Shown: positions 8,975-17,870 of the stretch, in pieces
How positions within the stretch are numbered: the stretch's first letter is position 1
Layout: the number at the start of each line of letters is the position of its first letter
Assembly: GCF_019703855.1 (NCBI RefSeq)
Contig: NZ_AP024086.1
Span: 1,384,501-1,448,500, forward strand
From: Desulfomarina profundi
Lineage (GTDB): Bacteria > Desulfobacterota > Desulfobulbia > Desulfobulbales > Desulfocapsaceae
DNA: 64,000 nucleotides
Direction of reading: 5' to 3'
Notes under the pieces: model-generated
Told to the model about the DNA's origin: nothing
The model's database searches: none
What the model saw: only the letters and a program-made list of their open reading frames with translations
Program-made: the position numbers and the translations under genes

Positions 8975-9238
8975 TTAAAGTGTGGTCATGATATCAAAAA
9001 GCCCCCTGGTGAAGAGCAGGAGCAGTTTTATCATCCAGGGTCCGAACAGGAGAAAGGTTACAAAAACGGCTACAATCTTGGGAACAAAGGTCAGAGTCTG
9101 TTCATTAATCTGGGTTGCGGCCTGGAAGATAGAGACAAGAAGGCCAATGACCATACCGACAATCAACATGGGTGCTGCTGCCATCAATATTGTCTGAACA
9201 GCCCTCCTTGCGATTTCAATGGCGAGTTCAGGGGTCAT
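8975..9238 (-). CDS. fliQ: Flagellar type III export protein FliQ
   Basis: An 87-residue protein with two membrane helices (about residues 15-40 and 53-75) and the family motif GLLVSIFQAATQINEQTLTF between them. It forms part of the FliPQR export pore. It sits 44 bases after fliP in the canonical fliO-fliP-fliQ-fliR order. Length and motif match the family closely. Confidence 0.95.
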   Translation of the reverse strand: MTPELAIEIARRAVQTILMAAAPMLIVGMVIGLLVSIFQAATQINEQTLTFVPKIVAVFVTFLLFGPWMIKLLLLFTRGLFDIMTTL

Positions 9239-9282
9239 TGTAATTTATTCCTTTTTATGAAGTGAAGACACCATTTCAGATA

Positions 9283-10056
9283 TCAGCCGAAACTTTTTAT
9301 CAGGGAGCCTACAATCAGGCTCCAGCCGTCCACCAGAACAAAGAGCAAGAGTTTAAAGGGCATGGAAATAATAACCGGAGGCAGCATCATCATACCCATT
9401 GACATCAGAATTGAAGCAACGATCATATCTATCACCAGAAAGGGAATGTAAATCATAAATCCCATCTGGAATGCTCTTTTCAGTTCAGAAAGCATGAATG
9501 CAGGCACCAGTGTCATGGTGGGAATGTCATCTTTACTGTAAGGTTCACTGTCCAGGGTTATATCGGTAAGCAGGGCAAGTTCGTCTTCCCGGACCTGACT
9601 GAACATAAAATCTCTCATTGGAGAAATGGCTTTTTCCAGAGCCTCAGTCTGGTTTATTTTTTCATTCATATAAGGTTGGAGTGCATTTTTATTTATTGCG
9701 TTCAGCGTGGGAGACATGATGAAAAAGGAAAGAAACAGAGAAAGCCCGAGAATTATCTGGGTAGGAGGCATGTTCTGTGTTCCCATGGCCTGTCTGACAA
9801 AACCGAGAACAATCACGATCCGCGTGAAACAGGTGGTCATCAGGAGAATGGCAGGGGCCACAGACAGAATGGTGAGGATAAAAAGAACCTGAAGCGCACT
9901 TGAAACCTGCTGTGGGGTTTGTGCCTCGGCAACACCGAATGTGATTGTTGGCAGAGAAATAGCCTGCGTGGTTGAGTGAATGAAAACACCCGATACAAGT
10001 ATAATAGCAGCCAGTGTTACAGGGCCGGTATGTATTTTCGGTAATTGATTCTTCAT
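9283..10056 (-). CDS. fliP: Flagellar type III export protein FliP
   Basis: FliP forms the export pore with FliQ and FliR. The 257-residue protein has an N-terminal signal-like segment (about residues 12-32), then the characteristic LTILSVAPAILLMTTCFTRI segment and the C-terminal helices including FLVIDMIVASILMSMGMMML. It overlaps fliO by 4 bases. All family landmarks are intact. Confidence 0.96.
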   Translation of the reverse strand: MKNQLPKIHTGPVTLAAIILVSGVFIHSTTQAISLPTITFGVAEAQTPQQVSSALQVLFILTILSVAPAILLMTTCFTRIVIVLGFVRQAMGTQNMPPTQIILGLSLFLSFFIMSPTLNAINKNALQPYMNEKINQTEALEKAISPMRDFMFSQVREDELALLTDITLDSEPYSKDDIPTMTLVPAFMLSELKRAFQMGFMIYIPFLVIDMIVASILMSMGMMMLPPVIISMPFKLLLFVLVDGWSLIVGSLIKSFG

Positions 10057-10460
10057 TGTTCCGCTGCCGTGTTTTGCAGGGTTTCCTGAAATGGAGTGCC
10101 CTTCTTTTCGGAAAGAGCAGCTAGATGGGTAATTTCGTTGGCACTGATTCCAAGGAGGTGCTCCTCTCCCCTGACTTCAACAAGACAAAGAGCTTTTTTG
10201 GCCATGAGTGGTTTAATTTCCAGGATCTTGATTGCTTTGGAAGAATTTTGCTGAAGCAGTGAAAAACGGCGTTTGAACAGGCCATATAGTATAAGGATGA
10301 GACCAAGGACCACCAGAAGACCCCATATCATCTGGAAATAACTGTTCAGGCTCCCGAGTTCCACAAGTTGCTCCGATGTTGCTGCATCTGCAGCAGTTGC
10401 AGGAAAAAGGATGAAAAGAATAAAGAACTGCTTTACGAAAAAATCGTTACGCACTTTCAT
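10053..10460 (-). CDS. fliO: Flagellar biosynthesis protein FliO
   Basis: FliO helps assemble the FliP ring. The 135-residue product has an N-terminal hydrophobic signal-like segment (about residues 9-26), a single membrane helix (about 42-62) and a small cytoplasmic domain containing PLMAKKALCLVEVRGEEHLLGIS, the most conserved part of this variable family. Its place between fliN and fliP (2-base gap and 4-base overlap) supports the name. Confidence 0.88.
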   Translation of the reverse strand: MKVRNDFFVKQFFILFILFPATAADAATSEQLVELGSLNSYFQMIWGLLVVLGLILILYGLFKRRFSLLQQNSSKAIKILEIKPLMAKKALCLVEVRGEEHLLGISANEITHLAALSEKKGTPFQETLQNTAAEQ

Positions 10461-10462
10461 CC

Positions 10463-10837
10463 TTATCCCAGGTTTTCTATTCTGTCTGCAGTGCTGACCA
10501 CGTCCGTCAGGCGAATCCCGAATTTTTCACCGACCATTACCGCCTCGCCCCTTGCTATAAGTTTCGAGTTGACATAAAGATCGAGAGGTTCCCCTGCAAG
10601 CTTGTCAAGTTCGATGACATAGCCTTCTCCCATTTTCAACAGATCTTTCAGAAGGATCTTTGATCTGCCCACTTCAACCGATACCTGGAGAGGAATATCG
10701 TAGAGGAAATCGAGTCCCCTGGCTCCATCCTCTGTATCTGAAGGATCTGCACTCGGATGGGGAATAGTGTTTTCCTGGAGAAGTTCTTTGATTTCTTCCG
10801 GGTCGGGCCGGCTGTTTTCCTGGTCTACTGTATCCAT
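10463..10837 (-). CDS. fliN: Flagellar motor switch protein FliN
   Basis: FliN builds the lower C-ring and takes part in switching and in docking the export ATPase. The 124-residue protein has an acidic variable N-terminus and a C-terminal SpoA domain (about residues 48-122) with the conserved PLQVSVEVGRSKILLKDLL and GEAVMVGEKFGIRLTDVV patterns. It follows fliM by 9 bases. Confidence 0.95.
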   Translation of the reverse strand: MDTVDQENSRPDPEEIKELLQENTIPHPSADPSDTEDGARGLDFLYDIPLQVSVEVGRSKILLKDLLKMGEGYVIELDKLAGEPLDLYVNSKLIARGEAVMVGEKFGIRLTDVVSTADRIENLG

Positions 10838-10846
10838 ACTATTTCC

Positions 10847-11830
10847 TTAATTATCTATACCACTGAGGCTGATGGCCTTGCGGCCATTATGGGTTCCCGG
10901 AATGGCTGTAAATTTTACCTGGTCTTCAACAAGAACTTTCAAAGGGCTGTTGGGATCATAGCTGAGCTCAAGGATATCGCCTTTTTTCAGCCCAAGTATC
11001 TGAGCTATGGTCAGGTCAAGAATACCGGATCTGGCAGTGACCACGGCTGGCAGTTCCATAATTTCGTCCTCAATGATGTCGGACCAGGTGCTTTTGGTAA
11101 CCGTGGTTATATTGAGCAGCTCCTTGAGCAGATCACGTAAAGGTTCCAGTGTGGCAAATGGAAAAACCAGTTGTATTTCTCCGGAAAGATCACCCATTTT
11201 CACAAGAAAGGTACCGACAATGACTTCGGCCTCTGGCTCAACAATGGAGACCAGTCGCGGATTGTTTTCAAGCTTAATCAGGGTTGAGTTGGTTTCCAGC
11301 AACTGTGCAAATGCCTTGTCCAGGTCTTTACAGGCATCAATGAAAAGAGTTCTGAGAACTGTCAGTTCAATTGTTGTGAGATTTCTGTCAAGATGAAGAG
11401 GATCCAGTTCGATTGATGCACCCAGCATGATTTCAATCAGTGAAAAAGAGAGTTTGGGATCAAGGATGACCAGAGCACCATATTTCAGTGGAGAGATTTC
11501 GATGATACCAATGGCTCCGAGGTTGTTATTGTCCATGAAATAATTCTGGAACTCTGTTGATTCAAGAGAAGTGCGCGTAATCGAGAAGGTACGTTGAAGG
11601 TTGTTGGTAAGCGAGGTGGAATAGGTTCGGCAGAACATATCAAGAATAATATCGAAATTGGGAATCCTGAACTGGTCCTTATCCGGATGGACAAGGTTGA
11701 AAAGATCAACAGGAGTGCACTCGAGATTTGGAGTCAGTTTGGCATCTTCCTCCAGATCAAGAGAAACCTTGCCCTCTCTGATAGCAGCGAGCAATCTGGC
11801 AATCTCTTCTTTATTCAGAATGGGTTCCAC
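10847..11830 (-). CDS. fliM: Flagellar motor switch protein FliM
   Basis: FliM receives phosphorylated CheY and links FliG to FliN in the C-ring. The 327-residue protein begins at GTG (11830) with a GAGGA ribosome site. The extreme N-terminus carries the CheY-binding peptide form LNKEEIARLL rather than the LSQDEIDALL of enterics. The middle domain holds the GGxG-equivalent region and the C-terminus a SpoA domain with GTHNGRKAISL. It sits between fliL and fliN. Confidence 0.95.
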   Translation of the reverse strand: MEPILNKEEIARLLAAIREGKVSLDLEEDAKLTPNLECTPVDLFNLVHPDKDQFRIPNFDIILDMFCRTYSTSLTNNLQRTFSITRTSLESTEFQNYFMDNNNLGAIGIIEISPLKYGALVILDPKLSFSLIEIMLGASIELDPLHLDRNLTTIELTVLRTLFIDACKDLDKAFAQLLETNSTLIKLENNPRLVSIVEPEAEVIVGTFLVKMGDLSGEIQLVFPFATLEPLRDLLKELLNITTVTKSTWSDIIEDEIMELPAVVTARSGILDLTIAQILGLKKGDILELSYDPNSPLKVLVEDQVKFTAIPGTHNGRKAISLSGIDN

Positions 11831-11847
11831 AGAATCATCCTCACATT

Positions 11848-12354
11848 TTACTGGACAACAAAATTGGTAAAATAAATTGATTTCACTTTTCCGGTCTGCA
11901 GAAAAGAGTTGAGTTTGCTCAGCAACTCGGCTTTAAGCTGCCTTTTTCCCTGGAGATCCTGGAGTTCTTCATATGTTTTATTTCCTAGCAGAAGAAGGAT
12001 TGCATCCCGTATCTGGGGCATTCTTTTGGTTACCTCTTCCTTGACCTCTTCATTTGTCAGTTCCACAGTCAAAGAGGCTTTAACATAGTGATTGGCATCT
12101 TCACTTATAATATTGACTATGAATTCCTCAATATCGACCATCGGTCCAATTTCCGCACTCTTGGTAAGCTCCGGGACGGGTACTTCAAGACCGGGATCTT
12201 TTGGTTCAACCTGGGGCTCCTTTTTCAACATAAAGTAAGCAGCAACTCCACCTCCGATAAGGAGTACAAGGACTACAGCACCGATAATTATAAAGAGTTT
12301 TTTCTTACCGCCACCTGCTCCTTCAGCTTTTTCTTCTTCTTTTTTTTCCGCCAT
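11848..12354 (-). CDS. fliL: Flagellar basal-body-associated protein FliL
   Basis: FliL encircles the stator units and stabilises them. The 168-residue protein has a lysine- and glutamate-rich N-terminus, one membrane helix (about residues 20-43) and a periplasmic domain with the conserved FIVNIISEDANHYVKASLTVEL strand pattern. It lies between motB and fliM, where it is found in many operons that pair stator and switch genes. Confidence 0.92.
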   Translation of the reverse strand: MAEKKEEEKAEGAGGGKKKLFIIIGAVVLVLLIGGGVAAYFMLKKEPQVEPKDPGLEVPVPELTKSAEIGPMVDIEEFIVNIISEDANHYVKASLTVELTNEEVKEEVTKRMPQIRDAILLLLGNKTYEELQDLQGKRQLKAELLSKLNSFLQTGKVKSIYFTNFVVQ

Positions 12355-12394
12355 GGTTATAATCCTTTAAGCACTTGGAATAATGGATGGGAAC

Positions 12395-13180
12395 TTATAA
12401 AGGCATACTCTTTTTCGTTGCTGAGGCAGCCTGCCTCGCTTCAGATGTATTGAGTCGCAGAACAAAATCGACTCTCCTGTTCAATGCCCTGGTGGCCTCA
12501 TCCCTGTTGGGGACGGCCGGACGACTTTTGCCATATCCTATTGCGGACATTCTATCGAGAGGGAGCAGGTCACCCCGGGTGAAAAATCGAAGCACTGAAA
12601 CGGCACGGTCCACGGAGAGTTCCCAGTTTCCAAAACTGCTTTTTGATACAGGTCTGTCATCGGTATGCCCTTCAATCCTCAGGTCCATTGGCAAGGGTCT
12701 GATAATTTCAGCGACTGTTCGAAGCGTTGGATAAGATTTCGGTGAAATAGTTGCCTGGCCAGGTTTGAAAAGAATTTTATCCTTGACCCTGAGGACAATG
12801 GAATTGTCATCTCTTCTCAGGACACCGATTTCATCGCTGAGACGGAGAGTATCGATCTGGGCCTTGATTTTTTCATACATCTCCTTTGATTTCTGCAGTT
12901 CGATGGGTGAAAATTGTGTGATGGGCGGAGATGGCAGTACCGGAATCGCATATTCTATATGTGAAGGGGCCGCATGAATCCCAAAGGCATCTTTTATGGA
13001 ACTTGATGCTTCTGTGAATTTCACCGGGTCCATACTCGCCATGGAGAGCAGAAGTACAAAAAATGTCAGGAGAAGTGTAACCAGATCTGAATAAGTGACC
13101 ATCCATGCTGGAGCACCGGCCGCGCATTCGCATTTGGTTTCCTTCTGCTCTTCCGGTTGCTGGGTCTGTTCTTCCGACAT
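12395..13180 (-). CDS. motB: Stator protein MotB/PomB
   Basis: This protein anchors the stator to peptidoglycan. The N-terminal helix has the essential ion-binding Asp in TYSDLVTLLLTFFVLLLS, followed by a linker and an OmpA-type peptidoglycan-binding domain (IEGHTDDRPV, then NWELSVDRAVSVLRFF). I take the ATG at 13180 (261 residues) since GAGGG stands 6 bases before it; an earlier ATG at 13213 would overlap motA by 23 bases. The helix reads more like the sodium-type PomB (DL..LL..FFVLLL) than the proton-type MotB of enterics. Ion preference is an inference. Confidence 0.93.
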   Translation of the reverse strand: MSEEQTQQPEEQKETKCECAAGAPAWMVTYSDLVTLLLTFFVLLLSMASMDPVKFTEASSSIKDAFGIHAAPSHIEYAIPVLPSPPITQFSPIELQKSKEMYEKIKAQIDTLRLSDEIGVLRRDDNSIVLRVKDKILFKPGQATISPKSYPTLRTVAEIIRPLPMDLRIEGHTDDRPVSKSSFGNWELSVDRAVSVLRFFTRGDLLPLDRMSAIGYGKSRPAVPNRDEATRALNRRVDFVLRLNTSEARQAASATKKSMPL

Positions 13181-13190
13181 GGGTTTCCCT

Positions 13191-13958
13191 CTATTTATTG
13201 AACGTTGACTCACGCAGTTTCGGGGCGATAAAAGCGTGGAGTTTCTGTTCCATTATACGGGGGTTCTCTCCGGAGAGAATTGACTGCATTCCTTCAATGA
13301 TAAGGGTTTTTGTCAAAACCTCCGATGCTGACCTGTTTTTCAGTTTTCCTGCCATTGGGGAGCAGAGGACATTGGCAATAACAGCACCATAGAATGTGGT
13401 AAGCAACGCAACGGCCATGGCCGGGCCGATTGCGGCGGGATCATCCATTGTCTGCAGCATCTGTACCAAGCCTATCAGGGTCCCAACCATTCCCATGGCA
13501 GGGGCATATGCGGCGATGGAAATGAATATGTCAGCTCCCTTGTCATGGCGTTGCTGGATATATTCAATTTCTGTATTGAGCATGGAACGAAGGGTTTCCG
13601 GTTCCTGACCGTCAACCGCCATCTGCATGGCTTTCTTGAGAAATTCGTCTTCAACATCTTCCATGGCTCCCTGCAGGGCAAGAATACCTTCCTTTCGAGC
13701 CTTGTTGGCAAATTCCATAAGCTGAATGATCAGATCATTTATGGATATTTCCTTATAAAGAACTGTCTTTTTTGCAACATTGATTGCATCAAAAACATCG
13801 CTAAAAGGATAGTGGACAAAGGTGTTGCCAAGGGTTCCTCCAAAAACAATGAGCATGGACGGTGTGTTGATAAAAATCGACAGCGGCCCACCCTGAAGAA
13901 TCGCCATCAACATCAGACCAAAAGCAGCACCGATTCCGATTATTGTAGAAAGATCCAA
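13191..13958 (-). CDS. motA: Stator protein MotA/PomA
   Basis: The 255-residue protein has four membrane segments (about residues 4-22, 30-48, 150-170, 180-205) and the cytoplasmic loop that meets FliG. The segment PAMGMVGTLIGLVQMLQTMDDPAAIGPAMAVALLTTFYGA is cut here to its landmarks: GMVGTLIGLVQML and the conserved prolines. The length is that of PomA (about 253) rather than enteric MotA (295). A sigma-54-type promoter lies about 100 bases upstream, suggesting it heads the motA-fliR transcription unit. Confidence 0.93.
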   Translation of the reverse strand: MDLSTIIGIGAAFGLMLMAILQGGPLSIFINTPSMLIVFGGTLGNTFVHYPFSDVFDAINVAKKTVLYKEISINDLIIQLMEFANKARKEGILALQGAMEDVEDEFLKKAMQMAVDGQEPETLRSMLNTEIEYIQQRHDKGADIFISIAAYAPAMGMVGTLIGLVQMLQTMDDPAAIGPAMAVALLTTFYGAVIANVLCSPMAGKLKNRSASEVLTKTLIIEGMQSILSGENPRIMEQKLHAFIAPKLRESTFNK

Positions 13959-14059
13959 AAAAACATCCTCCTGTTTAATTCATGCAGTAAAAAATTCTGA
14001 AAAGAGTGAGAAAAGTTCCTTTTCAGTATCATAGGCTTTCATTTCTCAAAACTCAAGAA

Positions 14060-14075
14060 TGCAAAAAATATTCCA
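14060..14075 (-). promoter_or_regulatory. Sigma-54 type promoter ahead of motA
   Basis: On the minus strand the sequence TGGAATATTTTTTGCA (14075-14060) has the invariant GG and GC exactly 10 bases apart, as in TGGCAC-N5-TTGCA. The start site would fall near 14048, about 90 bases ahead of the motA ATG at 13958. The very similar TGGAAT-N5-TTGCA precedes the first gene of the flagellar locus at 27752-27767. Confidence 0.55.
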
Positions 14076-14170
14076 GATTTTAATTGAAGTCGGGAGAATA
14101 AGCAGGAGGGAGGGCGCTGTGTTGAAGTTGAAGGCTACCCTGAAGAGCAAAGACTCTGTTTTGATAGGGT

Positions 14171-14207
14171 AAAAAAACAGGATGGAGTATAGTGTACCCC
14201 ATCCTGA
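14171..14207 (-). terminator. Rho-independent terminator after flgE
   Basis: On the minus strand a stem AGGATGG/CCATCCT (14205-14199 with 14185-14179) with a 13-base loop is followed by a run of seven T (14177-14171). It lies 25 bases past the flgE stop and ends the flgB-flgE transcription unit before the sigma-54 promoter of motA. Confidence 0.8.
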
Positions 14208-14231
14208 CCTGTAAATGTCAAAAAGTTGACT

Positions 14232-15518
14232 TTAACGTTTGAGGTTTATGAGTTCACCCAACAATTCATCAACTGTGGTGATGATTTTTGAGTTTGCCTG
14301 GAATCCTCTCTGAACAGTAATCATTTTTACAAATTCGGCCCCCATATCCACATTGGACTGTTCCAGGGAATTGGTAAACACCTTACCCAGTTCCGGGCCA
14401 GGAAGACCAGTGCGTGGGGGGCCGGACAGGCCTGTTTCCGTATAGAGATTACTTCCGGCCAGGGAAAGTCCGTTCGGGTTGATGAATTTTGCCAGGGAAA
14501 TCTGCGCGATCTTCGTCTGTTCACCATTTGAATACGATGCTACGACTACACCGTCCTGGTCGATTTCCACTCCGGAAAGGTTACCTGCTCCATATCCGTT
14601 TTGATCCTGTGAGATAACAACGGACCTGCTGTTGAACTGTGTGGTGTCGAAGGTTATGGTAATGGGGGTGACGGTTGTACCGTTGGCCCAGTCAAGGGCC
14701 GTTCCACCGACCGTATCGGTTGGAATGATTGCCGTTGTATCCTGAGGTGGATCAAGAGCCGCGTTAGTGAGGATACCGTCTGCTGTAAAAGTGAGCGGGT
14801 TTGTTCCCACATCCTGAATGACTGTGCCATTATCCTGCTTGGCACTCCAGGCCCAGTTCCAGGTATTGTCGGCCGTCTTAATGAAATACGTTGTAAGAAG
14901 ATGTGGATTGCCCAGGGTATCAAAGACTTGAACCGAAGAGGAATAATTGAAGGTATCCGCATCGGTAATATCAAATGCCGCCATTGCTTTTATAGGCTCG
15001 GTGGCGTCAAGATTGGTGTTCAGAGTGAGGGTGGTCGTAGCATTACCGGCAATCAGGCCGGTGCTTCTCACCTGGATGTCAGTTGCGTCTCCAGCCTTGA
15101 GTGTGCCGTCCGGGTTAAACTGTTTACCCTGCACTCTGTAACCCTCCGGGTTAGTCAGAAAACCATCTTCGTCAAACCTGAACGCCCCGGCCCTTGAGTA
15201 GAATTTTGTGTCATTGCCCTCTTCCTTGAGAACAAAGAACCCGTCCCCTTCGATGGCAACATCAAGGTTTGATTCTGTGGATTCAAAAGTCCCCTGGCTG
15301 AAAATATTATCAACCTTGGACATGCCGACGCCTCTACCAACCTGGGACAATCCGCCTGAACCGTTAATCTGTGAAGAAAGAAGATCGGAAAATACAGTTC
15401 TGGACGATTTAAAACCAAGGGTGTTTGTATTGGCAAGATTGTTGCCGATGACGCTCATTGCCTGTGAGTTTGTGTTGAGACCACTGACCCCACTGTACAG
15501 TGCACTAGAAATTCCCAT
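14232..15518 (-). CDS. flgE: Flagellar hook protein FlgE
   Basis: FlgE polymerises into the hook. The 428-residue protein has the N-terminal axial motif (IGNNLANTNTLGFKSS), the FlgE TATSGM-equivalent ALYSGVSGLN, the LDVAIEGDGFFVL motif, a large variable middle domain (about residues 140-330) and the C-terminal EQSNVDMGAEFVKMITVQRG helix. Length and the variable insert fit FlgE and not FlgF or FlgG. It follows flgD after 141 bases without recognised features. Confidence 0.95.
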   Translation of the reverse strand: MGISSALYSGVSGLNTNSQAMSVIGNNLANTNTLGFKSSRTVFSDLLSSQINGSGGLSQVGRGVGMSKVDNIFSQGTFESTESNLDVAIEGDGFFVLKEEGNDTKFYSRAGAFRFDEDGFLTNPEGYRVQGKQFNPDGTLKAGDATDIQVRSTGLIAGNATTTLTLNTNLDATEPIKAMAAFDITDADTFNYSSSVQVFDTLGNPHLLTTYFIKTADNTWNWAWSAKQDNGTVIQDVGTNPLTFTADGILTNAALDPPQDTTAIIPTDTVGGTALDWANGTTVTPITITFDTTQFNSRSVVISQDQNGYGAGNLSGVEIDQDGVVVASYSNGEQTKIAQISLAKFINPNGLSLAGSNLYTETGLSGPPRTGLPGPELGKVFTNSLEQSNVDMGAEFVKMITVQRGFQANSKIITTVDELLGELINLKR

Positions 15519-15659
15519 TATCCTCTCCTTTTCTCAAGAGTCAGTTTATTGTTTTTCTGCATGAAAGTTTTTTCATTTTTTGATTACCAGTAAAACTCAG
15601 TCAGATTAAAGATAGGCTTGCTTTGTCAGACTGAGTGTTGCAGGCAAACAGGTTTATTT

Positions 15660-16415
15660 TCAGTTTATGATATCGTTTACGTCTTGTGCTATGTCGGCAA
15701 CAGTATCAAGAGTGTTGTCATCCTCTTCCTGGGACTGCTGCTTTTCAGGCTCATAGACACCAAGAATGTTTTTATATAATATTTCACCCGTTTCGGTGAT
15801 CAGGGTACTGCCTGATTCGCCATCAAGATCAACACCTGTTACCTCAGATCTTACAAGCGGGAGAACACCGACATTTTTTCCTTCAGTTGCTTTGGCACTG
15901 ATCACTATTGAATACTCACCTGCAGGCGCTTTTTCCCCGTCAGCAGTCAACCCGTTCCAGGTAAGGTAATGATTCCCTTTTTCAAGGTCCTGCCCATTGA
16001 GTGTCGCAATTGTTGTACCGTTCAATTGAAGTGCAAGAGTGACCTCTGATGCATTGTCATCAATCTGGTACCCGACGGTTACAGGATCTCCTTTGAATGT
16101 GAAGGAGTTGGACTGGTAGGCGACTTCTTTGCCGATGGTATTCAGGGTTGTGAAACGGTCGGAATTTTCAGTTGACTTTACAAGAGATTCCATACCGGAA
16201 TTCAGGTTTTCAAGTTGTTCCAGGGAGCTGAACTGGGCCAGTTGAGATGTGAATTCAGTTGAATCCTCAGGGTTAAGGGGATCCTGGTTCTGCAGCTGGG
16301 CAACGAGGAGTTTCAGAAAATCCTCTTTACCCATACTGGCTTTTTCCTTGGTGTTAGTGTAGCTAGGGCCTGCCGTTGCAGTAGCCTGTCCTATTGATTC
16401 CAAAAAACTGCTCAT
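15660..16415 (-). CDS. flgD: Hook-capping protein FlgD
   Basis: FlgD caps the growing hook. The 251-residue protein has the conserved N-terminal motif LLVAQLQNQDPLNPEDSTEF and SQLAQFSSLEQL (about residues 35-68), then the Ig-like and tudor-like domains (about 90-205, FTFKGDPVTVGYQID and PAGEYSIVISA). The acidic C-terminal tail is longer than usual. It lies between fliK and flgE, as in many locus types. Confidence 0.94.
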   Translation of the reverse strand: MSSFLESIGQATATAGPSYTNTKEKASMGKEDFLKLLVAQLQNQDPLNPEDSTEFTSQLAQFSSLEQLENLNSGMESLVKSTENSDRFTTLNTIGKEVAYQSNSFTFKGDPVTVGYQIDDNASEVTLALQLNGTTIATLNGQDLEKGNHYLTWNGLTADGEKAPAGEYSIVISAKATEGKNVGVLPLVRSEVTGVDLDGESGSTLITETGEILYKNILGVYEPEKQQSQEEDDNTLDTVADIAQDVNDIIN

Positions 16416-16424
16416 TGATTTCTC

Positions 16425-17864
16425 CTAAGCCGTGATATTTACACCGGAACGATATTGACCTGTTCCGACTCCTACAACGGCATCTTCAAGTACCTGGGTG
16501 AAATTATCCTGTTGGCGTGTTGGAATTGTTTCCTGGGATTGATCATTCTGCTGAGAAAGATGTTGATCGAAAAAATTGAAATCAGCTACTGAATCGGAGT
16601 CTGTACTCACTGAAATGTCAGAAAGAGAAAAACCCTGTTCTTCAAGAACAGTGCGCAGTTTAACCATGTTTTTTTCCACAATGTCCTGGACATGTTGATT
16701 CTGGGCTAAAACATGGGCTTTGATATTTCCCTCTTTCATCGCAATGTCGATTTTCAATTCTCCCAATTCCGCAGGATGAAGCTTAATGGTAATTTTTGAA
16801 TCATGTACAGCTCTGTGCATGCGAAAATGGTCAACTACCTGATCCATGACTTTATTTTCATAAACGACTGTACCATTTTGGAGAGTAACCGGTCTGGCAA
16901 TTGCAGTGGTGTTTTCCGGGCGTACGGTTTGAAGAATCGAAGAAAAATTCTGTAATTCTCCCGGTTGATCAACAGGATTAAAGCTGTTTTCCGAACTGCC
17001 GCCTGAACCGGCTTGAAGTTGGTTTCGACTGCCGGTCAAGTCTTCCCTCTGTTCGCCAGGATCGTTGTTCTTATGATTGTTCAGGTTGAGTTTTGTTTCC
17101 AGAAATTGACCATGTATATCCTGTCTTAATTGAGGAGTTTTTACAGGAGATTCCTGTTGAGCAGTTTTTAAAGGTGCAGAAAGTTCTGTTTTCTGGAGAG
17201 AAATCCCGGTCACAGATCCCTGTATTGAGACAGTTCCCAGGTCATTCCCGGTGGCCACAACCTGCTGGAGTTGAATCATTCCCCTGTTTTCGACAGTATT
17301 CTGTTGTGGAACAGTTGCGGGAGTCTGGGGTTCTGAAAATACCTTGAGATCAATGGACAGCTTTTGTTCAGTAGAAATTGTCTGCTGTGGTTTTTGCGGC
17401 AATTCACTTTTGAAAGGAGTGTCTTCCTGTTCTTTGGGGAGTTTTATCGCCGCCTGTAAAAATAGATCATCGTTCTGGATAGAAATATTCTGTCTCTGTT
17501 CCGATTGTACAGATACTTTTACTGGATGACCGGGCAGGAGATCTTGCAGCTGTTCATCGGCAATTTTTTTACCATCAGTCAGGGGGAGGAACAAAACGAT
17601 GTTCTTTTCGTCTGTTGTTTCACCAGGTATATCCTGAACTGCAGGGTTGGGAGACTGTTGTACCTGCTGAACTGTTTCAGGGTTACTTTCGGGTTGTGCA
17701 GGTTTTTCCTGCCTGTCATCGGTATCTTTTTTATCTAGCCGGGAGACAGCTTTTTCAAGATGAGTGTTGAATTCGCCTTTTTCAGGAATTTCAGCCTGGG
17801 ACGATGGGGATTGAGCTGGTTGGGGCGTTGTGGGTATTGCCGGAATAAATGCTGTCTGGGTCAT
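16425..17864 (-). CDS. fliK: Flagellar hook-length control protein FliK
   Basis: FliK measures hook length and triggers the FlhB switch. The 479-residue protein has a long low-complexity, glutamine- and proline-rich N-terminal part (about residues 1-330) and a conserved C-terminal Flg_hook domain (about 350-430) with LHPAELGELKIDIAMKEGNI and a predicted helix. Low conservation of the N-terminal ruler part is normal. It is followed by flgD after 9 bases. Confidence 0.9.
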   Translation of the reverse strand: MTQTAFIPAIPTTPQPAQSPSSQAEIPEKGEFNTHLEKAVSRLDKKDTDDRQEKPAQPESNPETVQQVQQSPNPAVQDIPGETTDEKNIVLFLPLTDGKKIADEQLQDLLPGHPVKVSVQSEQRQNISIQNDDLFLQAAIKLPKEQEDTPFKSELPQKPQQTISTEQKLSIDLKVFSEPQTPATVPQQNTVENRGMIQLQQVVATGNDLGTVSIQGSVTGISLQKTELSAPLKTAQQESPVKTPQLRQDIHGQFLETKLNLNNHKNNDPGEQREDLTGSRNQLQAGSGGSSENSFNPVDQPGELQNFSSILQTVRPENTTAIARPVTLQNGTVVYENKVMDQVVDHFRMHRAVHDSKITIKLHPAELGELKIDIAMKEGNIKAHVLAQNQHVQDIVEKNMVKLRTVLEEQGFSLSDISVSTDSDSVADFNFFDQHLSQQNDQSQETIPTRQQDNFTQVLEDAVVGVGTGQYRSGVNITA

Positions 17865-17870
17865 AATTTT

